NCBI RefSeq assembly: GCF_013114625.1
Contig: NZ_VTXD01000035.1
Span: 1 to 52,668 of the forward strand
Direction of reading: 5' to 3'
Origin: Vibrio sp. 99-70-13A1
Lineage (GTDB): Bacteria > Pseudomonadota > Gammaproteobacteria > Enterobacterales > Vibrionaceae
DNA: 52,668 nt
Part shown: positions 26,370-33,261 of the stretch, piece after piece
Layout: each line of letters opens with the position of its first letter
Position numbering within the stretch: position 1 is the stretch's first letter
Made by a program: the position numbers and the translations under genes
The notes under the pieces: generated by a model
Told to the model about the DNA's origin: nothing
The model's database searches: none
Seen by the model: only the letters and a program-made list of their open reading frames with translations

Positions 26370-26540
26370 ATGAGCAATACGACTAAAACTGAAATGTCTG
26401 ATACACAAAAAGAATTAGCAGAGCTGAGAGCACGCTTACAAGAAAGTACGAATGCCATCACTAATGCCACTAAGTCTTCTAATTCAACGGAGAAAATGTC
26501 TAGCGTACTTAAAGTGGTGGCAACCTTCGAAAAAGATTAG
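26370..26540 (+). CDS. Small coiled-coil-like hypothetical protein (56 aa)
   Basis: A 56-residue frame from ATG 26370, MSNTTKTEMSDTQKELAELR and onward. The heptad-like KELAELRARLQESTNAI region suggests a short coiled coil, followed by a Ser/Thr-rich linker and a SSVLKVVATFEKD tail. No clear Shine-Dalgarno sequence is present, but the codon pattern is protein-like and the frame spans most of the gap between its neighbours. It is close to the stop of the converging GlxA-type gene. Function unknown. Confidence 0.5.
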   Translation: MSNTTKTEMSDTQKELAELRARLQESTNAITNATKSSNSTEKMSSVLKVVATFEKD

Positions 26541-26560
26541 ACGTTGATATAGTTATAACC

Positions 26561-27520
26561 CTACGAATTTCCTCTGAATGTCCGCCTCCATTCTGATGGG
26601 GAAACATTAAAGCGCTTTTTAAAATGTTTGCGCAGCAAGCTTTCAGCCCCAATGCCAGACAGTTCAGCTACTGTGGCTATTGAGTAATCTGTGGATTCAA
26701 GCAATTGCTGGGTACACTCTAATCGATGATTCAACAGCCATTCACCAAATGTACATCCATAAGATGCCTTAAATTGTCGAGTGAAGGTTCTTCTGCTCAT
26801 GGCACATCGGGCGGCAAGGGTATCTAAATCGTATTTTTCCGATAAATTCTGAATAACCTCATCAAGCACATAGCCAAAACTGGTCTCAGCATGAGGTTTG
26901 TTTTGAATTGGACTTGGAATGTATTGCTGCTGTCCACCGCTGCGAAATGGAGCAGTAACCATTGAACGAGCGATATGAGAAGCGGTTTCATTGCCACATA
27001 GTTTTCGAACTAAGTGCAAACAGCAATCTAGGGAAGCAGCTGTGCCTGCGGAAGTCAGTACATTTCCCTGTTCAATAAACAGATGCTCGCAATCCATGGT
27101 GACATTGGGAAAGGTTTCTTGGAAAGCATCTTTAAAGTCCCAATGCGTTGTGGCTTTCTTGCCATCGAGTAAGCCTGCTTTGGCAACAACGTAAACACCA
27201 AGGCATAGACCAACAATAGTGGCATTTCGTTGATAAGCTCTCTGAAGCTTTTCGATCAACGCTATGCTTGGTTCGGGTAGCGTGTTTGGCCAACTAGGAA
27301 TCACTACAATATCCGCTTCGTCTATTGCTGAAAGGTCAGAATTAATGGTTGCGTTAAACCCTGAGCTTAATGCCACATCGTGCGCGCCTTCACTACAAAT
27401 CGTCATTTCAAATGCTGGCTCTAGGTCAATGAAAACGTCCTGAAAAACCAAACAAGGAACGGATAAATGAAAAGCGCTGATGTTATCAAACGCTACCAAA
27501 GCGATAGTATGTTTCTTCAT
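26561..27520 (-). CDS. GlxA-type transcriptional regulator (DJ-1/PfpI + AraC HTH)
   Basis: A 319-residue regulator. Residues 1-190 form a DJ-1/PfpI domain with the nucleophile-elbow Cys in IVGLCLGVYVVAKAGLLDG, followed by a THWDFKDAF segment. Residues 220-315 form an AraC-type double helix-turn-helix (LAARCAMSRRTFTRQFKAS and VAELSGIGAESLLRKHFKKRF). This GlxA/FtrA architecture usually controls small-molecule catabolism. The gene is divergent from the MBL-fold gene, 115 bases away, and is likely to regulate it. Confidence 0.92.
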   Translation of the reverse strand: MKKHTIALVAFDNISAFHLSVPCLVFQDVFIDLEPAFEMTICSEGAHDVALSSGFNATINSDLSAIDEADIVVIPSWPNTLPEPSIALIEKLQRAYQRNATIVGLCLGVYVVAKAGLLDGKKATTHWDFKDAFQETFPNVTMDCEHLFIEQGNVLTSAGTAASLDCCLHLVRKLCGNETASHIARSMVTAPFRSGGQQQYIPSPIQNKPHAETSFGYVLDEVIQNLSEKYDLDTLAARCAMSRRTFTRQFKASYGCTFGEWLLNHRLECTQQLLESTDYSIATVAELSGIGAESLLRKHFKKRFNVSPSEWRRTFRGNS

Positions 27521-27635
27521 TCTATTTGACCCAATATGAGCGGTAAGTGTCCTTTTGGCTAGTGTCGCATATTCTATGATCGACCGATACTAGTCATCAG
27601 ACAGCGATTATTAATTGGAAAGGCAGGACGGAATT

Positions 27636-28427
27636 ATGAAAATTCATCACCTCAGAAGCGCAACGTTTGTTATTGAATCTGGCAAGCACTTTATCTTGAT
27701 TGATCCAATGCTAGGAGGCCAAGGATCGCTGCCTCCATTTTCTGTGTTTCGCTTTAAAGCGGCGAAAAATCCTACCGTTGATTTACCGTCAAATGCACAA
27801 GACCTATTAGCTAAGGTGACTCACTGTTTAGTCACTCATAGCCAAACATTTGGTTTCAAGCCTTTGCAGCATGGAGATCATCTTGACTCTGCTGGAGAAG
27901 AGTTTCTAATTAAACATTCCATTCCAGTTACGACGTTAACTAAAGATAAAACTTATTTAGAGAAGTACGGCATGTCAGTTGAAAACGGTTTAGAACCATG
28001 GATTTCAACTGAGTTTTTGGGTGGAAAGATTACTGCAGTACCTGCACAGCATGGTCATGGTTGGATTCATAAAGTAATGGCAAATGGATGCGGTTTTTTC
28101 CTAGAGCTGCCTAATGAACCGAGTATTTACATCAGTGGTGATACCGTTTTAACGGCTGATGTAGAACGAGCATTAAGTGAGCTAAAGCCTGACATTACCG
28201 TTGTTGCCACTGGACAAGCTCAAATGGATGTAGGGCAGCCATTATTGATGTCGACCAATGAGGCAATGGAGTTTATCCGTTTGTCCCCTGGTAAAGTTAT
28301 TGCTAACCATATGGAAGCGTTGAACCATTGCCCAGTAGATAGAGCAACGTTAAAACGCTCTCTTGAAGCGCAAAGCTTACATGAGAAAGTCTCTATACCT
28401 GAAGATGGCGAGAGCTTAACGTTTTAG
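27636..28427 (+). CDS. MBL-fold metallo-hydrolase (UlaG/YcbL-like)
   Basis: A 263-residue metallo-beta-lactamase-fold protein. Expected metal-site segments are VTHSQ near residue 65, then HGDHLD at about 80-85, HGHGW at about 140, SGDT at about 165 (Asp) and ANHMEALNH near 225. The classical HxHxDH is here split, TH-x(11)-HGDHLD, so the exact ligand set is uncertain. A TTG seven codons upstream is rejected in favour of ATG 27636, which has an AGGACGG site. It is divergent from the GlxA-type regulator, which probably controls it. Substrate unknown. Confidence 0.8.
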   Translation: MKIHHLRSATFVIESGKHFILIDPMLGGQGSLPPFSVFRFKAAKNPTVDLPSNAQDLLAKVTHCLVTHSQTFGFKPLQHGDHLDSAGEEFLIKHSIPVTTLTKDKTYLEKYGMSVENGLEPWISTEFLGGKITAVPAQHGHGWIHKVMANGCGFFLELPNEPSIYISGDTVLTADVERALSELKPDITVVATGQAQMDVGQPLLMSTNEAMEFIRLSPGKVIANHMEALNHCPVDRATLKRSLEAQSLHEKVSIPEDGESLTF

Positions 28428-28454
28428 GTTTGAGTTTTTTGGATTCAGTATCAT

Positions 28455-28515
28455 CGAGATTGCTTGTTTGAGTTAATTAGTTTGTTTGAGTTAGCTAGTT
28501 TGAATGAGCTTTGTC
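28455..28515. repeat. Degenerate TTTGTTTGAGTTA-type tandem repeats
   Basis: Imperfect 17-18-base units (CTTGTTTGAGTTAATTAG, TTTGTTTGAGTTAGCTAG, TTTGAATGAGC) follow the MBL-fold gene. No gene is present. Confidence 0.6.
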
Positions 28516-28582
28516 GGGCACCTTTAAAAAAGTGCCCACGATTGTCTTCTCACCATTACAAGCTTGCTTAGCTAACGTCGAT

Positions 28583-29200
28583 TTAATCCGCTAAAGTTGG
28601 GCGGTAAGGTTCTTCTCTTACACCGTGCGACAACACTAACTTAATCATGAATATAGGCGCTATCCACTCAAGGCCGAGAGGTGATGTCATGATGTTAGAT
28701 AGAATAATCGACAACATTACGATCAGTAACGCAATCGGGCGGTGTAGGTACATAGGCATGAAGTGGATGAATACAATAGATGACATCATCGCGCCATACC
28801 AAAAGAAGGCGTAAGACCATGCAATATCAAAGCAAAGTGGTATTGCAAAAAGCTGGAAATGAATCATAGGAAATAAGAACTTACTGCCCACTAATTTACC
28901 TAACCAAGTGAGTTCCAGTGATTGGTCTGTATGCAGAAAGCGTTTCATCGAACTCAGCGAATTACTCAATACGCCGCCAATCATATCTAGGGTTAGCACA
29001 GATGCCACAATCACTTGTAACCAACTCCAGCCAAGAGAATCCCAAGCAAAAAAGTAAAGGATCACAGGAACGATAAACGTTGCATAGCTAGCAATCATTA
29101 TTTCAGTTTTGGTTGCGCCAAACCCAGTGGTGAAGTTGAACTTTCCTTCACAATTCCAGTTGATATGGGCACCTTTAATCGTCGTTTTATCTTGTGACAT
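28583..29200 (-). CDS. Hypothetical integral membrane protein
   Basis: A 205-residue protein with about five hydrophobic helices (MIASYATFIVPVILYFFAW, LQVIVASVLTLDMIGGVL, FFWYGAMMSSIVFIHFM, ALLIVMLSIILSNIM, IAPIFMIKLVL) and a short cytosolic tail. I do not recognise the family. AAGGA precedes two adjacent ATGs; the second gives the better spacing. It is divergent from the TetR gene, and three palindromes in the shared gap make it the probable repression target. Confidence 0.75.
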   Translation of the reverse strand: MSQDKTTIKGAHINWNCEGKFNFTTGFGATKTEIMIASYATFIVPVILYFFAWDSLGWSWLQVIVASVLTLDMIGGVLSNSLSSMKRFLHTDQSLELTWLGKLVGSKFLFPMIHFQLFAIPLCFDIAWSYAFFWYGAMMSSIVFIHFMPMYLHRPIALLIVMLSIILSNIMTSPLGLEWIAPIFMIKLVLSHGVREEPYRPTLAD

Positions 29201-29275
29201 CATTATTCCTTTCTCTTTTATGAACGAGCAGTTCTCAATATTTTCATCGATTAGTAGTCTTTAGAAAATTTATAA

Positions 29276-29289
29276 AGACCACTTGGTCT
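29276..29289. promoter_or_regulatory. TetR-type operator candidate 1
   Basis: AGACCACTTGGTCT is a 14-base palindrome with perfect six-base arms (AGACCA / TGGTCT). It lies 76 bases before the membrane-protein start and is the most symmetric of three related sites in this divergent gap. Confidence 0.65.
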
Positions 29290-29332
29290 AAAAAAATAAT
29301 ATGCGATCATTTATAAGCCTGTCAAATTTTTT

Positions 29333-29346
29333 AGACCGACTGTACT
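29333..29346. promoter_or_regulatory. TetR-type operator candidate 2
   Basis: AGACCGACTGTACT shares the AGACC half-site of candidate 1 and the terminal ACT; the right arm is imperfect. It lies midway between the two divergent starts. Confidence 0.45.
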
Positions 29347-29387
29347 AAAATAAATTTTAATTAGACTTAAGCTGTTGAAATTAATAT

Positions 29388-29401
29388 AGTCCACACGGAC
29401 T
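29388..29401. promoter_or_regulatory. TetR-type operator candidate 3
   Basis: AGTCCACACGGACT has perfect five-base arms (AGTCC / GGACT) and lies 15 bases before the TetR start, overlapping where its leader begins. It has the same 14-base size as the other two, which suggests autorepression. Confidence 0.6.
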
Positions 29402-29416
29402 TTTAAGGAGGGTGGA

Positions 29417-29965
29417 ATGCCAAAGATTGTTGACCGAGAAGCGTATCGTCGTGAACTTGCGATAAAAGCGGTAGATATTTTTACTGAACACGGTGTAAAT
29501 GGCTTGGGAATGCGTGGTATTGCAGAAGCTCTTGGTATTTCTAAAAGCGCTTTATATCATTACTTTACCAGCAAAGAAGAATTATTTAAGGCGAGCACCG
29601 AGGTGTTTTTAGAGCCGACTTCACTCTATGGGCTAGCTGAAGGTGAAGGTGTCCCGCAAGACAAAAAAGAAATGCTCACAAAGCTCGTGATTGCATTGGA
29701 CAGTCGCTTTAGAGGTGAACTCACCTTAATGCTTGATTACACCAAGGATAGGAGCGCCCAGCAGGTAAGTGAAGATAGCTTACTAGCCATCGCTAATCAA
29801 AAGTTTAAGGGGGAGCTCGGCAATATCGTTGGAGACAGTCATGCAGATCAGGCTTACGCATTATTGTTTGGTGGGCTAACAATGCGACTTTTGAATGGTG
29901 AACAAACAAAAATTGAAGACATTGTTCAGTGGGTTTTGGATATACCAAACAAGAATGGTCATTGA
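29417..29965 (+). CDS. TetR/AcrR-family transcriptional regulator
   Basis: A 182-residue TetR repressor. The N-terminal helix-turn-helix covers about residues 8-55 (AIKAVDIFTEHGVNGLGMRGIAEALGISKSALYHYFTSKEELF). The C-terminal helical domain binds an unknown ligand. A strong AAGGAGG site precedes the ATG. It is divergent from the 205-residue membrane protein, and three 14-base palindromes lie between them, so self-regulation plus control of the membrane gene is likely. No other drug-related gene is adjacent on the plus strand. Confidence 0.93.
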   Translation: MPKIVDREAYRRELAIKAVDIFTEHGVNGLGMRGIAEALGISKSALYHYFTSKEELFKASTEVFLEPTSLYGLAEGEGVPQDKKEMLTKLVIALDSRFRGELTLMLDYTKDRSAQQVSEDSLLAIANQKFKGELGNIVGDSHADQAYALLFGGLTMRLLNGEQTKIEDIVQWVLDIPNKNGH

Positions 29966-30065
29966 TTGAATATTAAGGTTTAATTTTTGATTGAATAAGT
30001 TGAATGGCAGAGTTTTGCTTAGCTAATTTTAATGAAATATCAGCTAAGCAAATTATTGTGAACCG

Positions 30066-30716
30066 CTAGATCCACTTGTTCATTAACTCAGTTAAAAACT
30101 GTTTGTAGTTCTCAACTGGGTGAGCACCAGTAACTGCGGATTCACGGTTAAAAACAACAGTAGGAACGCTAGATACTCCATGTTGTTGCCATTCAGCTTC
30201 TTGCATACGGATCCTTTCTTTAAGCTTAGGCTTGTTTAACCAAGACATACCTTCATCGGCATCTAACCCAACTTCGGCTAATTCATTTCTCAATACTTCA
30301 TGGTTTGACACGTCTTTTTGTTCACTGAAAAAGGCAGTGAATAATCTAAGTTTAAACTCGGTTTGTTTACCCTTGGTTTTCGCATAATCAAGGAGTACAT
30401 GCGCTTCTAATGTATTGACCATTTTCATGTCGTCGAAGTAATTAAATTCGAAACCGTGTTCTGCGCCAGCTTGTGCTATGCGAATGCGCGCTTGTGCGCT
30501 TTCTTCTGGGCTAGAACCGTATTTTCTTTGTATATGAGATCGTAAGCCTTCACCTTCAATTGGCATGTCGGGATTAAGCTCGAAGGGCAGCCATTCAATA
30601 TCAATTTTATCAGCAATGTTGAGTTCTTGGATTGCGGCTTGGAGGTTGTTATAGCCAATGATGCACCAAGGGCAGACAACGTCAGAGATGATTTCTAGCT
30701 TTATTTTATTGTTCAT
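30066..30716 (-). CDS. DsbA-family oxidoreductase, FrnE-like
   Basis: A 216-residue cytosolic thioredoxin-fold protein. It has the CPWC redox motif (C15-C18 in ISDVVCPWC), no signal peptide, and the FELNPDMP, LEAHVLLDYAK and SSVPTVVFN segments of the FrnE/2-hydroxychromene-2-carboxylate isomerase-related DsbA group. The FrnE-type proteins act as cytoplasmic disulfide isomerases or stress proteins. The start is the second in-frame ATG; neither has a strong site. It is divergent from the GST gene, with a GAACGATCGTTC palindrome in the gap, so the two probably respond together to thiol-reactive stress. Confidence 0.88.
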   Translation of the reverse strand: MNNKIKLEIISDVVCPWCIIGYNNLQAAIQELNIADKIDIEWLPFELNPDMPIEGEGLRSHIQRKYGSSPEESAQARIRIAQAGAEHGFEFNYFDDMKMVNTLEAHVLLDYAKTKGKQTEFKLRLFTAFFSEQKDVSNHEVLRNELAEVGLDADEGMSWLNKPKLKERIRMQEAEWQQHGVSSVPTVVFNRESAVTGAHPVENYKQFLTELMNKWI

Positions 30717-30745
30717 AACACACCACATGTTTTTTGCTATATTTT

Positions 30746-30757
30746 GAACGATCGTTC
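30746..30757. promoter_or_regulatory. GAACGATCGTTC palindrome between divergent DsbA-like and GST genes
   Basis: A perfect 12-base palindrome lies 29 bases before the DsbA-like start and 94 before the GST start. It sits where a repressor could block both promoters. GAACGATCGTTC resembles TetR-family sites in general, but the cognate regulator is not known; the nearby TetR gene has different-looking sites. Confidence 0.55.
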
Positions 30758-30851
30758 TTGCTGGTGTAGTGTTTATTCTATTGAAGGGCTACACAGGCCC
30801 GAATTTTTACTAAAACAAACTGAATGACAGTGCTAAATAAAGGGACACATT

Positions 30852-31553
30852 ATGCTTAATTTCTACTTCCACCAGACACCAAATCCAATGAAAATCGCTT
30901 TATTTCTAGAAGAAACAGGTTTGGATTTCCAACTTGTACCTGTCGATACACTAAAAGGTGACCAGCATACTGCTGAATACCGTTTGATTAACCCAAACGG
31001 AAAAACACCTGCGATTGAAGATGACGGTCAGCGTGTTTTCGATTCAAATGCCATTCTCCTTTACCTTTCAGAAAAAACAGGAAAACTAGGTGGTCAGCCT
31101 GAAGACCGAGCTGAATTGCTTTCTTGGTTGATGTTTATTGCTTCTGGTCTTGGTCCATTTTCTGGTCAATCTGTTCACTTTCGTCACGCGGCGCCTAAAG
31201 GTCAAGATTACGCAGTGAACCGTTACTTACGTGAAGCAGAGCGTCACTATGAAGTGCTTGAAACTCATATGGAAGGTCGCGAATTTATAGTGGGTAATGA
31301 ATTTACTTTGGTTGATGTGGCTGCTTGGGGATGGCTAGATAAAGCCGCTGTGGTATTGGGTGAGGAAGGGTTGGCGCCTTATCCGAATCTAAATCGTTGG
31401 TTTGATGCAGTGAATAGCCGACCAGCAGCACTACGTGCTCGTGATATCGCAAAAGATGTTGAATTCAAAAGTGAATTTGATGAAGAAGCGCGACGTGCAT
31501 TTTTCCCTTCAAACTACCCAAAGCATAATTGCGAGAGCAAGTCATCCAGCTAA
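30852..31553 (+). CDS. Glutathione S-transferase, YfcG/YghU-like
   Basis: A 233-residue GST. The N-terminal thioredoxin domain has the TPNPMKIALFLEETG start and the GKTPAIEDDGQRVFDSNAILLYLSEK segment, where the cis-Pro and acidic Ser loop bind glutathione. The C-terminal helical domain ends in NCESKSSS. Such nu-class enzymes have glutathione-disulfide-bond reductase activity. It is divergent from the FrnE-like gene and ends at a terminator. Confidence 0.93.
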   Translation: MLNFYFHQTPNPMKIALFLEETGLDFQLVPVDTLKGDQHTAEYRLINPNGKTPAIEDDGQRVFDSNAILLYLSEKTGKLGGQPEDRAELLSWLMFIASGLGPFSGQSVHFRHAAPKGQDYAVNRYLREAERHYEVLETHMEGREFIVGNEFTLVDVAAWGWLDKAAVVLGEEGLAPYPNLNRWFDAVNSRPAALRARDIAKDVEFKSEFDEEARRAFFPSNYPKHNCESKSSS

Positions 31554-31601
31554 ACAGCCCGCATCTTAGCGATGATTTAAATCTGTTGCATGGTTATTAA
31601 G

Positions 31602-31636
31602 AAAGCCGTTAGATCTCTCATCTAACGGCTTTTTAG
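31602..31636 (+). terminator. Rho-independent terminator of the GST gene
   Basis: AAAGCCGTTAGAT (31602-31614) pairs with ATCTAACGGCTTT (31620-31632), followed by T residues. Confidence 0.93.
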
Positions 31637-31721
31637 TAAAATCAGCGGTTGTCGAGGCTAGAATAGTAAGGTGATTTATAGCAAAGTAGAGGACAGTTTA
31701 TTAAGTCAAAGGGACTAATCT

Positions 31722-32063
31722 ATGTTGGTTGAATTGGAACAACTTATTGATTCAAAAGATGTCATTGTGCTTAGTACTCCTGAAGAAGCCGCTGTAACTT
31801 GGTTGCTCGAACCATATAAAAACAGTGCGAATATTCGAGTCATAGAAGATGCACATAAGCTGGATACAACGATGATTTTGGAAGCTTGCAGCTTAAATCT
31901 TACCGAAAGTAAAAAAGTAATCCTTACCGCCCAGTTTCGGAGTCAGCTACCCGTTATCAATATTGCTTCTTTGTGTAATGAAAAGCGGAAAAAATTGGTA
32001 AACATAGAGCTATTAGGCTGGAACGAAGAGAAAGCAGAACCGGCTTCTTATAGTTATTTCTAA
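31722..32063 (+). CDS. Hypothetical protein (113 aa)
   Basis: A 113-residue cytosolic-looking protein starting MLVELEQLIDSKDVIVLSTP and ending in ASYSYF, with a GGGAC-like site upstream of the ATG. It contains VITL/VILTAQFRS-like hydrophobic strands and an RVIEDAHK segment, compatible with a small alpha/beta fold. No family is recognised. It converges on the LysR gene at 32239 with a 175-base gap. Confidence 0.55.
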   Translation: MLVELEQLIDSKDVIVLSTPEEAAVTWLLEPYKNSANIRVIEDAHKLDTTMILEACSLNLTESKKVILTAQFRSQLPVINIASLCNEKRKKLVNIELLGWNEEKAEPASYSYF

Positions 32064-32238
32064 CTACATGAATATTCAAAATATTATAACTCTTCGGCGA
32101 TGCGGAATATTCACTCTTGCCACAATGAATGGAAGCATCATATAGCTTCAGTTAGTTCTGATAAACGTGAGCTTATCTATTTGTTTGTTGAAATTACTGA
32201 ATAGTAATATTGGTTTCTTGCTACGCTCAAAAGCAAAA

Positions 32239-33147
32239 TTACAAAGACCATCCTGATTTAGCTGATTCTTGGCAACAACTTCTGAACCATCGGTGTACCG
32301 GATCATGTTGCTTAGATGGGTGCCAAAACATGCTGACTTCAATATCTACTTCTAAGAAATCTGCTTTGACTTTCCTAAGGTTAAAAAAATCACAATATGA
32401 GTCAGCGATAGTAACAGGGGAAATGCCTATATAATCCGAACTTGCGAGAATAGGCATCATATCAATCATACTAGACACCTCCCAAATAACATTTCTTTTC
32501 GCTAGGTCTCTAAGGTTCGGGGCATCACTTAGATAGCCTGGAGATAACCCTGATCGAGTATGCACTACGTGTTTTTCAGAATAGAATTCGCTTTCCGTGA
32601 TGTTCTCGGAGAGTCTCGGGTGGCTCTTACTGTAAATAATACATAGTGAATCGCTGCATAGTTTTTTTTGACTTAATGCTGGATGTGCTTTTGAGGTGGC
32701 TTCAATAATTAGGTCAATTTTTTCAAAGCGAAGATCCGATTCAATATCGTTATAAATCGGAAGTATCTCAACCGAGCACAATGGCGCTTCATTTTTTATT
32801 ATGGAAGATAGCTTGGGAAGAAAAGTATGGTTAAAGACACTAAGAGATGAGATGGAAAATTTTCTTTCACATGTTTTAGGTTCAAAGCGGAATTTGCTTG
32901 GTGTTGTTGACTCTATAACCTGCATAGATTGAGACAGAGCGGGGTATATTTCTTTTGCATACGCTGTAGGAGTGACGCCGTTTCCTTGTCGAATAAATAA
33001 ATCATCGTTGTAAATGGCTCTTAATCTATTCAAGCATTGACTTACTGCGGGTTGGCTAATATTTAATCGTTTAGCTGCTCTCGACATGCTGAGTTCCTGC
33101 ATCACCATGACAAAAACAGGAATTAAACTAAATTCTGAATGCTTCAT
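32239..33147 (-). CDS. LysR-family transcriptional regulator divergent from the alkyl sulfatase
   Basis: A 302-residue LysR regulator with an N-terminal helix-turn-helix (MVMQELSMSRAAKRLNISQPAVSQCLNRLRAIYNDDLF) of the LeuO/NodD-like sort and a divergent effector domain. ATG 33147 is chosen because AAGG precedes it; an upstream in-frame start would add six residues. It is divergent from the sulfatase gene across a 114-base gap with a seven-base-arm palindrome. In Pseudomonas aeruginosa the LysR protein SdsB1 controls the sulfatase sdsA1, so a matching role here is inferred. Confidence 0.9.
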   Translation of the reverse strand: MKHSEFSLIPVFVMVMQELSMSRAAKRLNISQPAVSQCLNRLRAIYNDDLFIRQGNGVTPTAYAKEIYPALSQSMQVIESTTPSKFRFEPKTCERKFSISSLSVFNHTFLPKLSSIIKNEAPLCSVEILPIYNDIESDLRFEKIDLIIEATSKAHPALSQKKLCSDSLCIIYSKSHPRLSENITESEFYSEKHVVHTRSGLSPGYLSDAPNLRDLAKRNVIWEVSSMIDMMPILASSDYIGISPVTIADSYCDFFNLRKVKADFLEVDIEVSMFWHPSKQHDPVHRWFRSCCQESAKSGWSL

Positions 33148-33176
33148 TGTTATAACCTTAGCCAAATCCTCAATTA

Positions 33177-33194
33177 ATATAAGTTATCTTATAT
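33177..33194. promoter_or_regulatory. Candidate LysR operator between LysR and sulfatase genes
   Basis: ATATAAG-TTAT-CTTATAT has perfect seven-base arms and lies 30 bases before the LysR start and 68 before the sulfatase start. It contains a T-N11-A core, the usual LysR pattern. Confidence 0.6.
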
Positions 33195-33261
33195 GCTATA
33201 AAAGCAAAGTTACATATCTTTTTGTTAATTTAGTTGCACAATAAAACTCGAAGGTATGGTT

